Positions 38,033 through 48,058 are shown, numbered from the stretch's first letter. The stretch is DNA of 64,000 nucleotides from Arenicellales bacterium (GCA_951813075.1 OX638343.1:486149-550148); one strand, 5' to 3'. The notes: generated by a model not told the origin, from the letters alone. Numbers and translations are program-made.

Positions 38033-38321
38033 ATTCGGGTCTCTCCATGATTATAAATGTCGAATATGCAATTGAGAGCCAATCTAAAATTTTCAACTGA
38101 AGCTGTGCACTCTAAATATTCGTAGTACTACGTCCAACCGATAAATGCAGTATTCTCATGCGACCACCAAAAATCGTCTCACGAAAGTTGATGAGTGAAA
38201 ATATTCAGTTGGTTAATTATTTGATCGGGGAAGAAACGATGGTTTGAAGGTTGACGCGACTCTGTGGGGTATCCAGAGAATGTTATCCAGTTCAAGCAAT
38301 TACAAAAATTCTATATTCACA

Positions 38322-39560
38322 ATGAACGAAAAGATTAACAATGGCAAGCAAATGATATCTAGTAGACTTGTTCCGCATGCCGAAATTGAAGTGATTGAAA
38401 ATGCTAGTCCAGCAGAATTGATGGCGCGTATCCGTCCTCAATGGCAATCGAGAAATTTGATTGCACGAGTCCACCGTCTGCTAAATGTAGACCCGAGCAG
38501 TGCATGTCAGAGACTTCTGAACGCTGCGATACATGATTTGCATGAAAAAATTGCAATTGCCGGAATTGATATTGCGAAAGATGCTGCGAATAAATACAAA
38601 CTCCCACCTATAACACAATACGAAGATATCGAGCGCTATCCAACTTCCAAGCTTATCGACTTGGCGTACAGAATAGGCCTTTTATCGCGTCCAGAGTGGA
38701 GGCGTGTGTGCCGATGTTACGAAATCCGAAGCGATCTTGAACACGAAGATGACGAATATGAGGCAGGAATTGAGGACTGCATTTATGTGTTTAAAACTTG
38801 CATTGATGTAATCCTCTCGAAAGATCCGATTACCCTAGTTAAGGTTACTGACTTTAGAGATCTTATTGAACAAGCAACCCCTGCTGTTCCCGACGGAACC
38901 TTGCTTGAAGACTACAATAAGGCTCCCAAGCCTAGACAAGTTGAAATTCTTAAATTTTTAATTTCCAAAACCTTGAACAGAGAGATCCTGGATATCGTGC
39001 AACAAAATGCTTATACATGTATTTCCTATTTACAGCCTCTCACTAAGAGTGCTGTATTGGTTGAAATTGGAAGTCATTTGCAAGAGAAAGCAGGCAGAAA
39101 TATTGATCAACGTACAGCAAGAATTGCAGAAGCAATTGGAGTATTTGCATATTTGAGGCAATCTTCTCGATGCAATTTTTTTGAACGATTTTACGACGAA
39201 ATGGAAAATGTTGGAACACACTGGTCAGCTTATCAAGAACATGGTAAATTACTTCGCACTTTCATCGAATTTGGTGGTTTAGGACACTGTCCTTCCCCAA
39301 TTCGGACCAAAATACTGGAATGGCTGATATTGGCCTATCTTGGCGTACCTGGTGGCGTCACAAGATATGGAAATACCAGACATGTTTTTTACAGCAATTC
39401 AGCGGCTCCTTTGATTGAAGAAATAGTCACTAAATCAGGAAATAGTATCCGTGAAGAATTGCTAACCTTAGCGAAATCCAATGCGATAGTCACAGCGCTG
39501 AAAAACAACCATATCAGTCGGCGTTTAGATAGATTACTAGACCTAGTCGATATTATCTGA
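38322..39560 (+). CDS. Protein of unknown function with a possible HEPN RNase motif
   Basis: 412 residues from ATG 38322; in-frame starts at TTG 38244, ATG 38280 and ATG 38355 are alternatives and none has a good ribosome site. A helical N-terminal half contains NVDPSSACQRLLNAAIHDLH, then a segment with LIDLAYRIGLLSRPEWRRV and CYEIRSDLEHEDDEYEAG. The R-S-D-L-E-H run (Arg codon 38727, His codon 38742) is an R-x4-H motif, the catalytic signature of HEPN ribonucleases. The C-terminal half has conserved-looking blocks such as GVPGGVTRYGNTRHVFYSNS but no named domain. It follows the AbiE pair within the island, consistent with a defence role; this is inference. I do not recognise a named family. 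Confidence 0.6.
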   Translation: MNEKINNGKQMISSRLVPHAEIEVIENASPAELMARIRPQWQSRNLIARVHRLLNVDPSSACQRLLNAAIHDLHEKIAIAGIDIAKDAANKYKLPPITQYEDIERYPTSKLIDLAYRIGLLSRPEWRRVCRCYEIRSDLEHEDDEYEAGIEDCIYVFKTCIDVILSKDPITLVKVTDFRDLIEQATPAVPDGTLLEDYNKAPKPRQVEILKFLISKTLNREILDIVQQNAYTCISYLQPLTKSAVLVEIGSHLQEKAGRNIDQRTARIAEAIGVFAYLRQSSRCNFFERFYDEMENVGTHWSAYQEHGKLLRTFIEFGGLGHCPSPIRTKILEWLILAYLGVPGGVTRYGNTRHVFYSNSAAPLIEEIVTKSGNSIREELLTLAKSNAIVTALKNNHISRRLDRLLDLVDII

Positions 39561-39640
39561 AACACCTCCACACACAAAAATTCGCTAAGATATCAAACCA
39601 CATCGATGCCTCAACATTAAAACTGATTAGGACATTCAAC

Positions 39641-40090
39641 ATGACTCCAGAAAACGTCGCCAGTGATTTTACGACTTTCCTTATTGCCGAATCGATTTTA
39701 CTCGTATTAGTGCTGATCGTTCTTCCAATAATCGCAATTTGCCGCACAAGAAACCGAGCCACCGTTAAAAGGACTTGCATTTCCCCATGGTCAGCTACGA
39801 TCATTGGATTCTATTTCGGGAGCGGAGGGTCGGGTCATATAGTACAAATTCCCCTAGTCCGTCACCAGATAGTTAATTATTCATATTCTCCGGCTTAATT
39901 ATGAACTTGTTCGGATTGCAAATCCTCAATAGTTTGTGAATCTGTCGGCACATTTGCATTAACGCAAATTGTGCCAATTGCAGTTTACGTTTTCATTATC
40001 ACTGCATTTACTCCGATCGCGTTCAGTGTGCCAATCATAAGAGCATTTGATGGAAAATGGTTTCGAACTCTTCGCGAATTTTACATGTGA
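39641..40090 (+). pseudogene. Possible broken small membrane-protein gene
   Basis: ATG 39641 with AGGA upstream opens an 85-codon frame beginning MTPENVASDF and containing a transmembrane helix (FLIAESILLVLVLIVLPIIA). It stops at TAA 39896-39898; in the same frame, after a second stop, about 50 codons follow that also look like membrane protein (ALTQIVPIAVYVFIITAFTP, IIRAFDGKWFRTLREFYM). A shifted frame between them reads LFIFSGLIMNLFGLQILNSL. The pattern is that of one membrane protein with three or more helices, broken by frameshifts. The family is unknown; alternatively only the first 85 codons are a real small gene. Confidence 0.35.
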
Positions 40091-40343
40091 GATTCACGAT
40101 TCGTCGCTACCAAAGTTCAAATCGACAACGGTGTATCCTCAAAATTCCCGATTTACTTGATGCTTCGACAAGACAGCAATGAGACGGAACCTGAAAGTTG
40201 CCTCATGCAACGCCAATGTCGTCGTTTCGCTACGTTCAATTCGTACGAGTTGACCCGGAACATCACCAGATGTACTTTGTAAAATCAAATATTTTAAAAA
40301 ACTATTCTCGTAGATAGCTTACACCTGAAATAGAGGAACAGTG

Positions 40344-41714
40344 ATGGCAATAAATCATGTTATACGAACGGCAAGACTTACTGACAGCCAAGTTCTTGAA
40401 TTGATGTTCGAACTCAACGACGAGCTGAAAATCGTTACGGCTAAAGTGAACATAGGTTTTAATCCTATTATGAGCTTTCAATTGTTAGCCAGAGACGACG
40501 AATCACTTAAAAAATTGTACGGAGATAGATACTGCATACTGGAGACCCAAGCGACGACTGCCACTGGATTAATAATTATTTTTTTGCGAGGAATTTGTGC
40601 AAATTACGAAAACTTCCGTCAACACCGCACTGCCTCTCCGTACTATGATGAAATAGTCGTGGCTGGGCAAATAAATGATGAAATTGACGAATTTTTAAGT
40701 TGTATGGACATCATTCAAAATTCTCTTCCAAGAATTTACCCGCTTCAAACAGACGATCAAGCACAGAGTGCGGCTGATATTCTTCAAAGGGAAATTATCA
40801 GTCTAACAAAAGAGTATAGGAAGGTGATAACTGGCCTCGAGGCTGAACGCGCCAGTTTCCATAAAACGTTTGAAGAATCACACCAGAAATTAAATACCGA
40901 ACGTGAAGAATCCCGCAAAATGCTTGAAGCCGAACGTCGGAAATTAAACGCAGAACACCAAGCCGAGATAAAAAAATTTGAGCATGAAAAAATCCAAAGA
41001 AAACAAGAGTTATTAGACTACGAAGCAAATAAAAAAAGCGAGTTTCAAATCAAGAAAGAAAAACTCGACAAACGCGAAAAGGGCCTTGATGATCGACATT
41101 ACATGCATACTCGACGTGATCTTCGGAATCAAATCACGAAGAATTATAAGGACCGTATCGGAAAAACCGTCGTATCGTCACGAGCGTGGAGAATACAGTG
41201 GCTCATTTTCTTGATGACTCTTTTCGCAGGTATAGTCGCGGGATATTATTCAATTGAAAGCTATCAAGATCTGTTGAATTTAGACAATGAGTCTAACGAT
41301 CAATGGAAGATGGTTGGACTAAGTATACGCTCAGCTACACTGACGATTGCGGCTGTGGGGCTTTTCTTCTATGCCGTTAACTGGCTCAAAGGAATTTACG
41401 TTGATCATGTGCGAACAGACCGAAAATACGAAAGTTATGGAAACGATATTGACCGTGCTAGTTTTGTTATTGAAACAATCATGGAGGTTGGCGAAAAGGA
41501 ACATGCGGAAGTGCCAGACACGTGGATATCTGGTGTTTGTCGAAATCTTTTTACCGAAAAAGGCAGTGATAGTTACGACACTGTCCCATCAAGTGTAGCG
41601 ACCATGTTGCTTGAGTCAATTTCTGGTGCGAAAATTCGTACGGACGGTGCAGACATAGACTTAAAGAAACGTGACGCTCGTAAATTAGCGAGAAAATTGA
41701 AAAAAACGGATTAG
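40344..41714 (+). CDS. Membrane protein with long coiled coil, unknown function
   Basis: 456 residues; ATG 40344 with GAGGA upstream (a GTG three bases earlier is an alternative). Three parts: an N-terminal globular segment (1-150) with a hydrophobic stretch TGLIIIFLRGICANYENF; a highly charged coiled coil (about 150-260) rich in Glu, Lys and Arg, e.g. EESHQKLNTEREESRKMLEA; and two transmembrane helices (about 285-305 and 330-350) followed by a cytosolic tail with the segment RTDGADIDLKKRDARKLARK. Low G+C relative to neighbours. No enzymatic motif is recognised. Its place next to AbiE and the HEPN-like gene hints at a defence role, but no evidence beyond location exists. Confidence 0.7.
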   Translation: MAINHVIRTARLTDSQVLELMFELNDELKIVTAKVNIGFNPIMSFQLLARDDESLKKLYGDRYCILETQATTATGLIIIFLRGICANYENFRQHRTASPYYDEIVVAGQINDEIDEFLSCMDIIQNSLPRIYPLQTDDQAQSAADILQREIISLTKEYRKVITGLEAERASFHKTFEESHQKLNTEREESRKMLEAERRKLNAEHQAEIKKFEHEKIQRKQELLDYEANKKSEFQIKKEKLDKREKGLDDRHYMHTRRDLRNQITKNYKDRIGKTVVSSRAWRIQWLIFLMTLFAGIVAGYYSIESYQDLLNLDNESNDQWKMVGLSIRSATLTIAAVGLFFYAVNWLKGIYVDHVRTDRKYESYGNDIDRASFVIETIMEVGEKEHAEVPDTWISGVCRNLFTEKGSDSYDTVPSSVATMLLESISGAKIRTDGADIDLKKRDARKLARKLKKTD

Positions 41715-42206
41715 TTTTTGTCGAAATATAGCAGTTGGAACGAACTCGGTTTTGCTAGGTAACGACGAGAGTTTGGCATGGCGTTGTATGGCAATTTTTA
41801 CGCTATTACATAAATTAACGCGACTCAGAACGTTCTGGATTCGTGTAGGGCTGAAATCTGAGTACACGGGCTATTCTTGCGTGAGTAGTACAACAGTTAT
41901 AAAGTCATATGACTCACACCATGGCATCATGGTCAATTCGGTGATTGAAAACCTTTGTAGTCAGTTCTGGACAATACTTGGTTCGTGCAACACCGGTAAC
42001 ACCCATTTCCGATTCGACGACATCGGTGTGGTTGCATCCAGTGCATTCCATATCGAGTAAGCATTATTTCCTAACTATACGCAAAAGTTGCAGAAAACGG
42101 TTTATCGCCCCCAAAAAAAGCAGCGATTAGTCAATTAACTCCTTAAACTCAGACTGGTATAATTTGAACTATCCTACGTTCAAACTTTCCTGCATTTCAA
42201 ACAAGT
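41715..42206. other. Gene-free stretch before def
   Basis: No gene is supported in about 490 bases. Short frames of 45-100 codons occur on both strands without a family signature. One on the minus strand (41914-42051) begins MECTGCNHTD and carries a CxxC motif; it may be a relic of a zinc-finger protein but is too short to call. Confidence 0.4.
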
Positions 42207-42743
42207 ATGGCTGTTCAGAGAATACTCAGAATGGGTGACGCTCGATTGTTTCAAGTGTCAAGTCCCGTTACGTCTTCTGATATCCCCAACTTTGCCAGTG
42301 TCATAGAAGACATGATCGAAACAATGAATGATGCGGATGGCGCAGGATTGGCTGCCCCGCAAATCGGGATAATGAAGCGAATTGTGATATTCGGGGTCGA
42401 ACACAATCCTCGATATCCCGACGCTGAGTCCGTTCCGTTTACGATATTGATCAACCCTTTGATCACACCTCTGAACGAGGAGATTGAGTACGGCTGGGAA
42501 GGTTGTCTCAGTGTACCGGGTATGCGAGGATTAGTTGCCAGACATGCGAATATTCGATATTCTGGACTGAATGAGAAAGGCGAGCAGATTGATCGTACCG
42601 TTTCTGGATTTCACGCACGCGTCGTGCAACATGAATGTGATCATCTAGACGGAATCCTTTATCCGCTTCGAATCACAGATATGAGAAACTTCGGATTTGA
42701 GGAGGAACTCGCTGCCCAACCACTTGATTGCCCGCCATCCTGA
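42207..42743 (+). CDS. def: Peptide deformylase
   Basis: 178 residues. Metal-dependent enzyme that removes the formyl group from N-terminal formyl-Met. All three motifs are intact: GAGLAAPQIG (45-54), EGCLSVPG (98-105) with metal ligand Cys100, and QHECDHLDG (141-149) with ligands His142, His146 and catalytic Glu143. Standing alone without fmt beside it, this may be a second def copy. Ends convergent to mfd. Confidence 0.95.
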   Translation: MAVQRILRMGDARLFQVSSPVTSSDIPNFASVIEDMIETMNDADGAGLAAPQIGIMKRIVIFGVEHNPRYPDAESVPFTILINPLITPLNEEIEYGWEGCLSVPGMRGLVARHANIRYSGLNEKGEQIDRTVSGFHARVVQHECDHLDGILYPLRITDMRNFGFEEELAAQPLDCPPS

Positions 42744-42820
42744 GAGTTTGTGATCGCATGAAAGTCTAGGGTAGATTCTGCCCGTGACAAGCAGAACCCG
42801 AAATTGAAACGCACTAATCG

Positions 42821-45800
42821 TTAAGTGTCGGAGTGCCCCGGTATCATCGAAAGTATGTTCACAATGAAGAAAGCTCTCTCGATTCTTTCCTCAGCTGAGT
42901 TTAGCCTATGTGTGAACTCAAGTCTGGATTCAGCGTCGATTCTCCGGACAGTACCTGGATAATCGCTTATGAGATTTCTGATTGAAGAAACGTTTACATT
43001 ATGAGTCCCACTAAACACGATGTTACCGGTTCTTTTCTGAATTCTCAATTTATTCAAACCTAATTCAACAGCTTTCAGTTTCAATGCCTTAACGGTGAAA
43101 AGTAAACTAACTTCTTCCGGTAATCGGCCGAATCTGTCTCGCATTTCAGACTTAATCTGAGCCAGTTCGTGTTCGTTGGCTGCAGCCGCAATTTTTCTGT
43201 AAAGAACCAGACGATGATTGACATTCTGAATCCACGTCTCTGGAATAAGCGCGGGGATATCAAGGTCGATTTCTACATCATGATTGTTTAATGGGAGATC
43301 GTCGTCAACAGTGGACGTCCGACTTGGATTTTCGAGCGCACTGATGGCGTCGTTCAGATATCTCGTGTAGATTGAATATCCGATTTCGTTCACAACTCCA
43401 CTTTGCGCTTCTCCTAGCAATGCGCCAGCACCCCTGATTTCCAAGTCATGTGTAGCAATGATGTATCCGACTCCCAGTTGGTCAAAGGCTTCAATCGCTT
43501 CCAGTCTTCGTCTAGCATTGCTACGTAGCGATTCGGTACTGGGCACAAGCAAATAAGCATAAGCTTGGTGGTGCGAACGCCCGACTCTGCCTCTCAGCTG
43601 ATGCAATTGGGCCAACCCGAATTTGTAAGCCCTATCGACAATGATGGTATTTGCTGTTGCAATGTCTATCCCACTCTCAATGATGGTAGTACAAACCAGA
43701 AGATCAAATTTACGCATGTAGAAGTCTTTCATAACTTTGTCCAGGCGGATTTTGGACATTTGGCCATGGGCATAGTTAATTCTGGCCTCAGGCACAATTC
43801 GACTGATCTCTTCGGTTACCCTACGAATTGTCTTGACATCGTTGAAGACGTAGAAAATTTGTCCGCCTCTTCTAAGTTCTCGCATACAAGCTTCCCTGAC
43901 CAGTTCTGGATTCCAATTTTTAACAAATGTCCGGACGCTGAGTCTATTGTCGGGTGGTGTGGATATGATCGAGATATCCCGTAATTTGTTCAGCGCCATA
44001 CTCAAGGTACGTGGTATCGGGGTCGCGGTTAGGGTAAGGATGTCTACATCGGCGCGCAGTTTCTTCAAAGATTCTTTCTGCCGCACTCCAAATCGGTGTT
44101 CTTCATCAATGATCACGAGCCCTAGATTTTTGAAGTTGATATCCGACTGAAGTAAACGGTGGGTCCCGATGACAATGTCAATTTCTCCCTGCTTTAAGTT
44201 ATCAACAGCGATCTTCATAACAGATCTTTGCTGCATATTGGAAAGCAGTTGAATATGAACACCCATGTCTGAAAATCGATCAAGGAAAACATCGTAATGT
44301 TGTTGTGCGAGCGGTCTTGTAGGAACAACTACCGCAACCTGAAATCCATTCGCTACTGCCACCAGAGCGGCGCGCAGGGCAACCTCTGTCTTGCCGAAAC
44401 CTACATCACCACAGACAAGTCGATCCATCGGACGATCTGATTCGAGGTCGCTTAAAACAGATTCAATCGCATGCTTCTGATCGTGTGTTTCTGCATATTG
44501 GAATCTGGACACAAATTCCTGATAATCCTGCACTGGCAAAGGCATGTTGTTTCCCTTCCGAACATCTCTCAGTGATTGAATTGCGAGAAGTTCCGCTGCG
44601 ATATCGAAGGCTTGCTGACGAGCTTTGCGCTTCGATGCATTCCAAGACTTTGAACTCAGTGAATGTGGCTCTATATCTTCTGAATTTCCCCCAAGATAAC
44701 GACTGATGCAGTCAACATTGTGTATAGAAACATAAAGGTTTTCGTTTCCTAAATATTTGATCTTGAGAAATTCTGAAGGATATTCGGCAACGTGCATAGT
44801 TACCAATCCCTGATAAAGTCCTATTCCGTACTGCTCGTGTACAACGGGTTCTCCGATTTTCAGTTCCTGCATGGAGTTGATTATGCTTTCGGGGTTTCTT
44901 CTGCGGTCGGCCTGTTTGCGGACCTGACCGCGATATCCCAATAGTTCGCCGCTTGTCAAAATTCGTAGTTGATCTTCCGGTAAGTTCAATCCACTAGGAA
45001 GATTTGCCATTGAAGTAGCGAATTGACGGGAATCTGCGAGAAACTCGTGCCAGTTCTCTACACGCGAATATTCAAGACCAAGACCCCGAAGCGCGGTTTC
45101 TACAATTTCACGCTGGCCAGAATCATCCAAGGTGATCAAGGTTCTTGATTTCGACTGTTTCAAGGTTTGGGAGAGTGAACTTTCAAAATTCCTGAAATGT
45201 TGGTTTTGCTGAGCCTGATCAGGTAATTTGGTATTGAAAACTCGGTTTGGGGTAGTCGAATTGTTGTCGATGTGAACTCGTTGCAAGCTGTTGATGTGTT
45301 GTTTAAGTTGCTCTGGAGGACAAAATAAATTATGAGTTGGAATTGGCAAACGTGAAGCATTTCGACGAGCGAATTCAAAGCGTTCTTCTGCATATTTCCA
45401 AAATTTCTCCACTGACGTCTCAAAATTCTCTGCGATGAAATATTTCGCGGACTTTGGAATGTAATCGAAGATGAGCGAAGTGCTGTCAAAAAACAGTGGC
45501 AAATAAAACTCAGCACCATTGGGAGGAATCTGTGAATCGATTTGACGGTAGATCTCATTATCCCGTGGGTCGGTATCAAACATTTGTCTGAAGCCCAGTC
45601 GGAATCGCTGAATTGATTTCTGATCCATGGGAATCTCGCTTCCCGGAAGAACCCGCACGCTGTTGACTTTCCGCAAGGAGAGTTGCTTGTCGACAGAGAA
45701 AAATCGCAGTGTCTCAATTTCGGTGTCGAAAAGCTCAATTCGAACCGGTTCTTCAGAGCCCATGGGGAATATGTCGATTATTCCTCCACGATAGACGAAT

Positions 45801-46315
45801 TCTCCCGGAGATTGAACTTGATCAACACAATGGTAAGCGCAATGAATTAGGTGTTGCCTGAAGTTGTCTGTATCAATTGATTGGCCAATATCCAGAGCCA
45901 GCGAATTCGATGTGATGTATTCAACTGGGGGCAGTCTTTGCATAACATTGTCAGCCGATACGACCAGGATGGATGGTCCCATGCAGGGTAATTGGTAAAG
46001 AAGTCTGATTCGTTCTGAAACGATGTCTGGATGTGGACTGAAAGTATCGTAGGGTAAACATTCCCATCCGGGAAATAGGCTGATCGACAGGTTTTTCTCT
46101 CCGGAGCAATAGAAAATCAACGCTTCCCTGAGATTTTCTGCATCCCGACTGTTCGATGCCAGAACTACAGTGGGACCATTGTGTGAACCGGCAAATCTGG
46201 CGATTGCAAGCGCGTCTGCACTGCCATGCAATCCATTCCAGATCTCGAATGAAAGTTGTTCCGGCTCAGATGTTGGATTGAAGGGAGAAAAAGTCGAATT
46301 TTCTACCATAATCAT
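42821..46315 (-). CDS. mfd: Transcription-repair coupling factor Mfd
   Basis: 1164 residues, full length. Mfd removes RNA polymerase stalled at lesions and recruits UvrA (partly encoded at the right edge here). UvrB-like N-terminal domains (about 1-330), the RNA-polymerase-interacting domain with GEPVVHEQYGIGLYQGLVTM, then SF2 helicase motifs: Walker A VCGDVGFGKTEVALRAAL, DEEH box VIIDEEHRFGVRQKE, TATPIPRTLSMAL and motif VI region QLRGRVGRSHHQAYAYLL. The C-terminal regulatory domain is intact. ATG start at 46315 or 46309. csiV, usually the next gene downstream, is found beyond the island. Confidence 0.97.
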   Translation of the reverse strand: MIMVENSTFSPFNPTSEPEQLSFEIWNGLHGSADALAIARFAGSHNGPTVVLASNSRDAENLREALIFYCSGEKNLSISLFPGWECLPYDTFSPHPDIVSERIRLLYQLPCMGPSILVVSADNVMQRLPPVEYITSNSLALDIGQSIDTDNFRQHLIHCAYHCVDQVQSPGEFVYRGGIIDIFPMGSEEPVRIELFDTEIETLRFFSVDKQLSLRKVNSVRVLPGSEIPMDQKSIQRFRLGFRQMFDTDPRDNEIYRQIDSQIPPNGAEFYLPLFFDSTSLIFDYIPKSAKYFIAENFETSVEKFWKYAEERFEFARRNASRLPIPTHNLFCPPEQLKQHINSLQRVHIDNNSTTPNRVFNTKLPDQAQQNQHFRNFESSLSQTLKQSKSRTLITLDDSGQREIVETALRGLGLEYSRVENWHEFLADSRQFATSMANLPSGLNLPEDQLRILTSGELLGYRGQVRKQADRRRNPESIINSMQELKIGEPVVHEQYGIGLYQGLVTMHVAEYPSEFLKIKYLGNENLYVSIHNVDCISRYLGGNSEDIEPHSLSSKSWNASKRKARQQAFDIAAELLAIQSLRDVRKGNNMPLPVQDYQEFVSRFQYAETHDQKHAIESVLSDLESDRPMDRLVCGDVGFGKTEVALRAALVAVANGFQVAVVVPTRPLAQQHYDVFLDRFSDMGVHIQLLSNMQQRSVMKIAVDNLKQGEIDIVIGTHRLLQSDINFKNLGLVIIDEEHRFGVRQKESLKKLRADVDILTLTATPIPRTLSMALNKLRDISIISTPPDNRLSVRTFVKNWNPELVREACMRELRRGGQIFYVFNDVKTIRRVTEEISRIVPEARINYAHGQMSKIRLDKVMKDFYMRKFDLLVCTTIIESGIDIATANTIIVDRAYKFGLAQLHQLRGRVGRSHHQAYAYLLVPSTESLRSNARRRLEAIEAFDQLGVGYIIATHDLEIRGAGALLGEAQSGVVNEIGYSIYTRYLNDAISALENPSRTSTVDDDLPLNNHDVEIDLDIPALIPETWIQNVNHRLVLYRKIAAAANEHELAQIKSEMRDRFGRLPEEVSLLFTVKALKLKAVELGLNKLRIQKRTGNIVFSGTHNVNVSSIRNLISDYPGTVRRIDAESRLEFTHRLNSAEERIERAFFIVNILSMIPGHSDT

Positions 46316-46843
46316 AGTACTGCGAAAATCTTGAACGATAACGACCGGATCAGATAGTATGTGAACTTCCTGTAGGGCAGGTTGCTGATATGACTAATTT
46401 AGTCTGTCAAATAATTGGCATATAGCCAAACGCCAAGACTGCATTCAGACGACTAGAATTAATTGCGCAAAGCAATTTGAATAGACCCGACGAAAGAATA
46501 TATATATTTTAACGGAACGATCTCGGAACTTTACCGTTTCTGTTGCGGTTCAAATCGACCTATCGAACCTGGACTTTTCGGATTTCGAATATTCGGCTGC
46601 TTTAATCATTCAACTCTTATTGATGCACATTCAATTCCCATAGCATTCGAGACCTATAGTATTTCGAGATAAAATTTCGCTGTCATCGACGATAATCTCT
46701 TGATTTAAAATAGAGACTGTAAGTCAACATATTGGATTTGAGAATCTCGATTGACGAAATTCAGAACTTGCCCTGTATAGATCCGAAATTCAAGAATTTT
46801 TTCGATATCGTATAACCCAGACAGAGAAAGGAGACGAAGTAGT
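46316..46843. other. Intergenic stretch between mfd and ispD
   Basis: About 530 AT-rich bases between the divergent genes mfd and ispD. Nothing beyond short meaningless frames was seen; the region should hold the promoters of both genes. Confidence 0.5.
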
Positions 46844-47545
46844 TTGGTTAAGTATTGGGGTGTGATTCCTGCTGCTGGAATCGGTCAGAGGATGAATTCT
46901 CAAATTCCGAAACAGTTCATGCAACTGGGTAACCGAAAACTGATCGAATGGGCAGTTCAAGCGCTTGCCAGTCATAAAAGCATTCAAGGAGTTTACATTG
47001 GCCTTTCTGCCAACAACAAATACAGCGACTGGGTGATGTCCATTCATGAGAAAGTTTTGGATGTTTACGAAGGTGGCAGCTCGAGGAGCCAGACGGTTTT
47101 AAATGGCATTAATCACATGCTTGCTCGGGGTTGTTCATCTGATGATTGGTTACTGGTGCATGACAGCAATCGACCATTTTTGTCGCCAAGTGAAATTACC
47201 GGTCTGATACAGCAGATTGGCGATGATATCAACGGTGGAATACTGAGCCAACCCATATTTGATACGATGAAGCTGGAGTCTTCGGGCCGAATCAGAAAGA
47301 CATTGCCTCGAGGCGAACTATTTCGAGCTCAGACACCTCAGATGTTCAAGTTGGGCACGCTTAGGAAAGCGCTGGAAGATTCTATCGAATCCGGTTCGGA
47401 GGTAACCGACGAAGCTCAGGCGATGGAAAGATCAGGTTATCATCCGCGCCTGGTACCGGGTCATTCAGCAAATATCAAGATCACAACCTCGGAAGATTTG
47501 ACTCTGGCACAAGCCATGTTAAATCTTGACCTGGTTGAACAATAG
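46844..47545 (+). CDS. ispD: 2-C-methyl-D-erythritol 4-phosphate cytidylyltransferase
   Basis: 233 residues; third step of the MEP isoprenoid pathway, CTP + MEP to CDP-ME. VIPAAGIGQRMNSQIPKQF carries the nucleotide-binding loop with conserved Arg and Lys; DDWLLVHDSNRPFLSP and SEVTDEAQAMERSGYHPRLV are typical, with DSNRP in place of the usual DAARP. TTG start at 46844 after AGGAGA. ispF follows immediately. Confidence 0.94.
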   Translation: MVKYWGVIPAAGIGQRMNSQIPKQFMQLGNRKLIEWAVQALASHKSIQGVYIGLSANNKYSDWVMSIHEKVLDVYEGGSSRSQTVLNGINHMLARGCSSDDWLLVHDSNRPFLSPSEITGLIQQIGDDINGGILSQPIFDTMKLESSGRIRKTLPRGELFRAQTPQMFKLGTLRKALEDSIESGSEVTDEAQAMERSGYHPRLVPGHSANIKITTSEDLTLAQAMLNLDLVEQ

Positions 47546-47572
47546 CAACTGTTGCCAATTTGGAACGCTGAA

Positions 47573-48058
47573 GTGGACACAAGAGTAGGGTTCGGATTTG
47601 ATGTCCATGAGTTTGCGGTTGGGCGCCCACTCATTCTGGGCGGTGTGACGATTCCTCACGAAGCAGGCTTGCTAGGCCACTCTGATGCGGATGCTGTTTT
47701 GCACGCAATTGTTGACGCCATGCTTGGAGCAGCTGGGCTGGGTGATATTGGGGGTCATTTCCCGGATACTGATCCTGAACACAAAGACAAGGATAGCCGG
47801 ATGTTTCTCACATCAGTTTATCGAACCATACGCGAGCATAAATTCTCGATCGCCAACATAGATGTCACAATTGTCACTCAGGCGCCAAGAATTCGCCCGC
47901 ATATTGAACAAATGAAAAATAATATAGCAACCGACCTTGAGATCGATCCAAGCCGTGTCAACATCAAAGCGACAACGACGGAACATTTGGGATTTATCGG
48001 GCGTAAAGAAGGACTTGCGGCTTGTGCAGTCGTAACTCTGAACAGTGCGACGGACTGA
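47573..48058 (+). CDS. ispF: 2-C-methyl-D-erythritol 2,4-cyclodiphosphate synthase
   Basis: 161 residues from GTG 47573, which has GGAA at suitable spacing and gives the family length; the open frame goes back to a TTG at 47552. Zinc ligands are in GFGFDVHEF (Asp, His) and LGHSDADAVLHAI; GDIGGHFPDTDPEHK and IKATTTEHLGFIGRKEG are diagnostic. Works directly with IspD two steps later in the MEP pathway. Confidence 0.95.
   Translation: MDTRVGFGFDVHEFAVGRPLILGGVTIPHEAGLLGHSDADAVLHAIVDAMLGAAGLGDIGGHFPDTDPEHKDKDSRMFLTSVYRTIREHKFSIANIDVTIVTQAPRIRPHIEQMKNNIATDLEIDPSRVNIKATTTEHLGFIGRKEGLAACAVVTLNSATD

Noticed and set aside
41914..42051. 45-codon minus-strand ORF starting MECTGCNHTD with CxxC
   Set aside because: Too short, no ribosome site, no partner domain; chance cannot be excluded.
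42776..42796. TTCTGC/GCAGAA hairpin between def and mfd as a bidirectional terminator
   Set aside because: Six-base stem without a T run on either side; too weak to annotate.
45160..45738. 192-codon minus-strand ORF inside mfd
   Set aside because: Same strand, different frame of mfd, which is conserved through this region.
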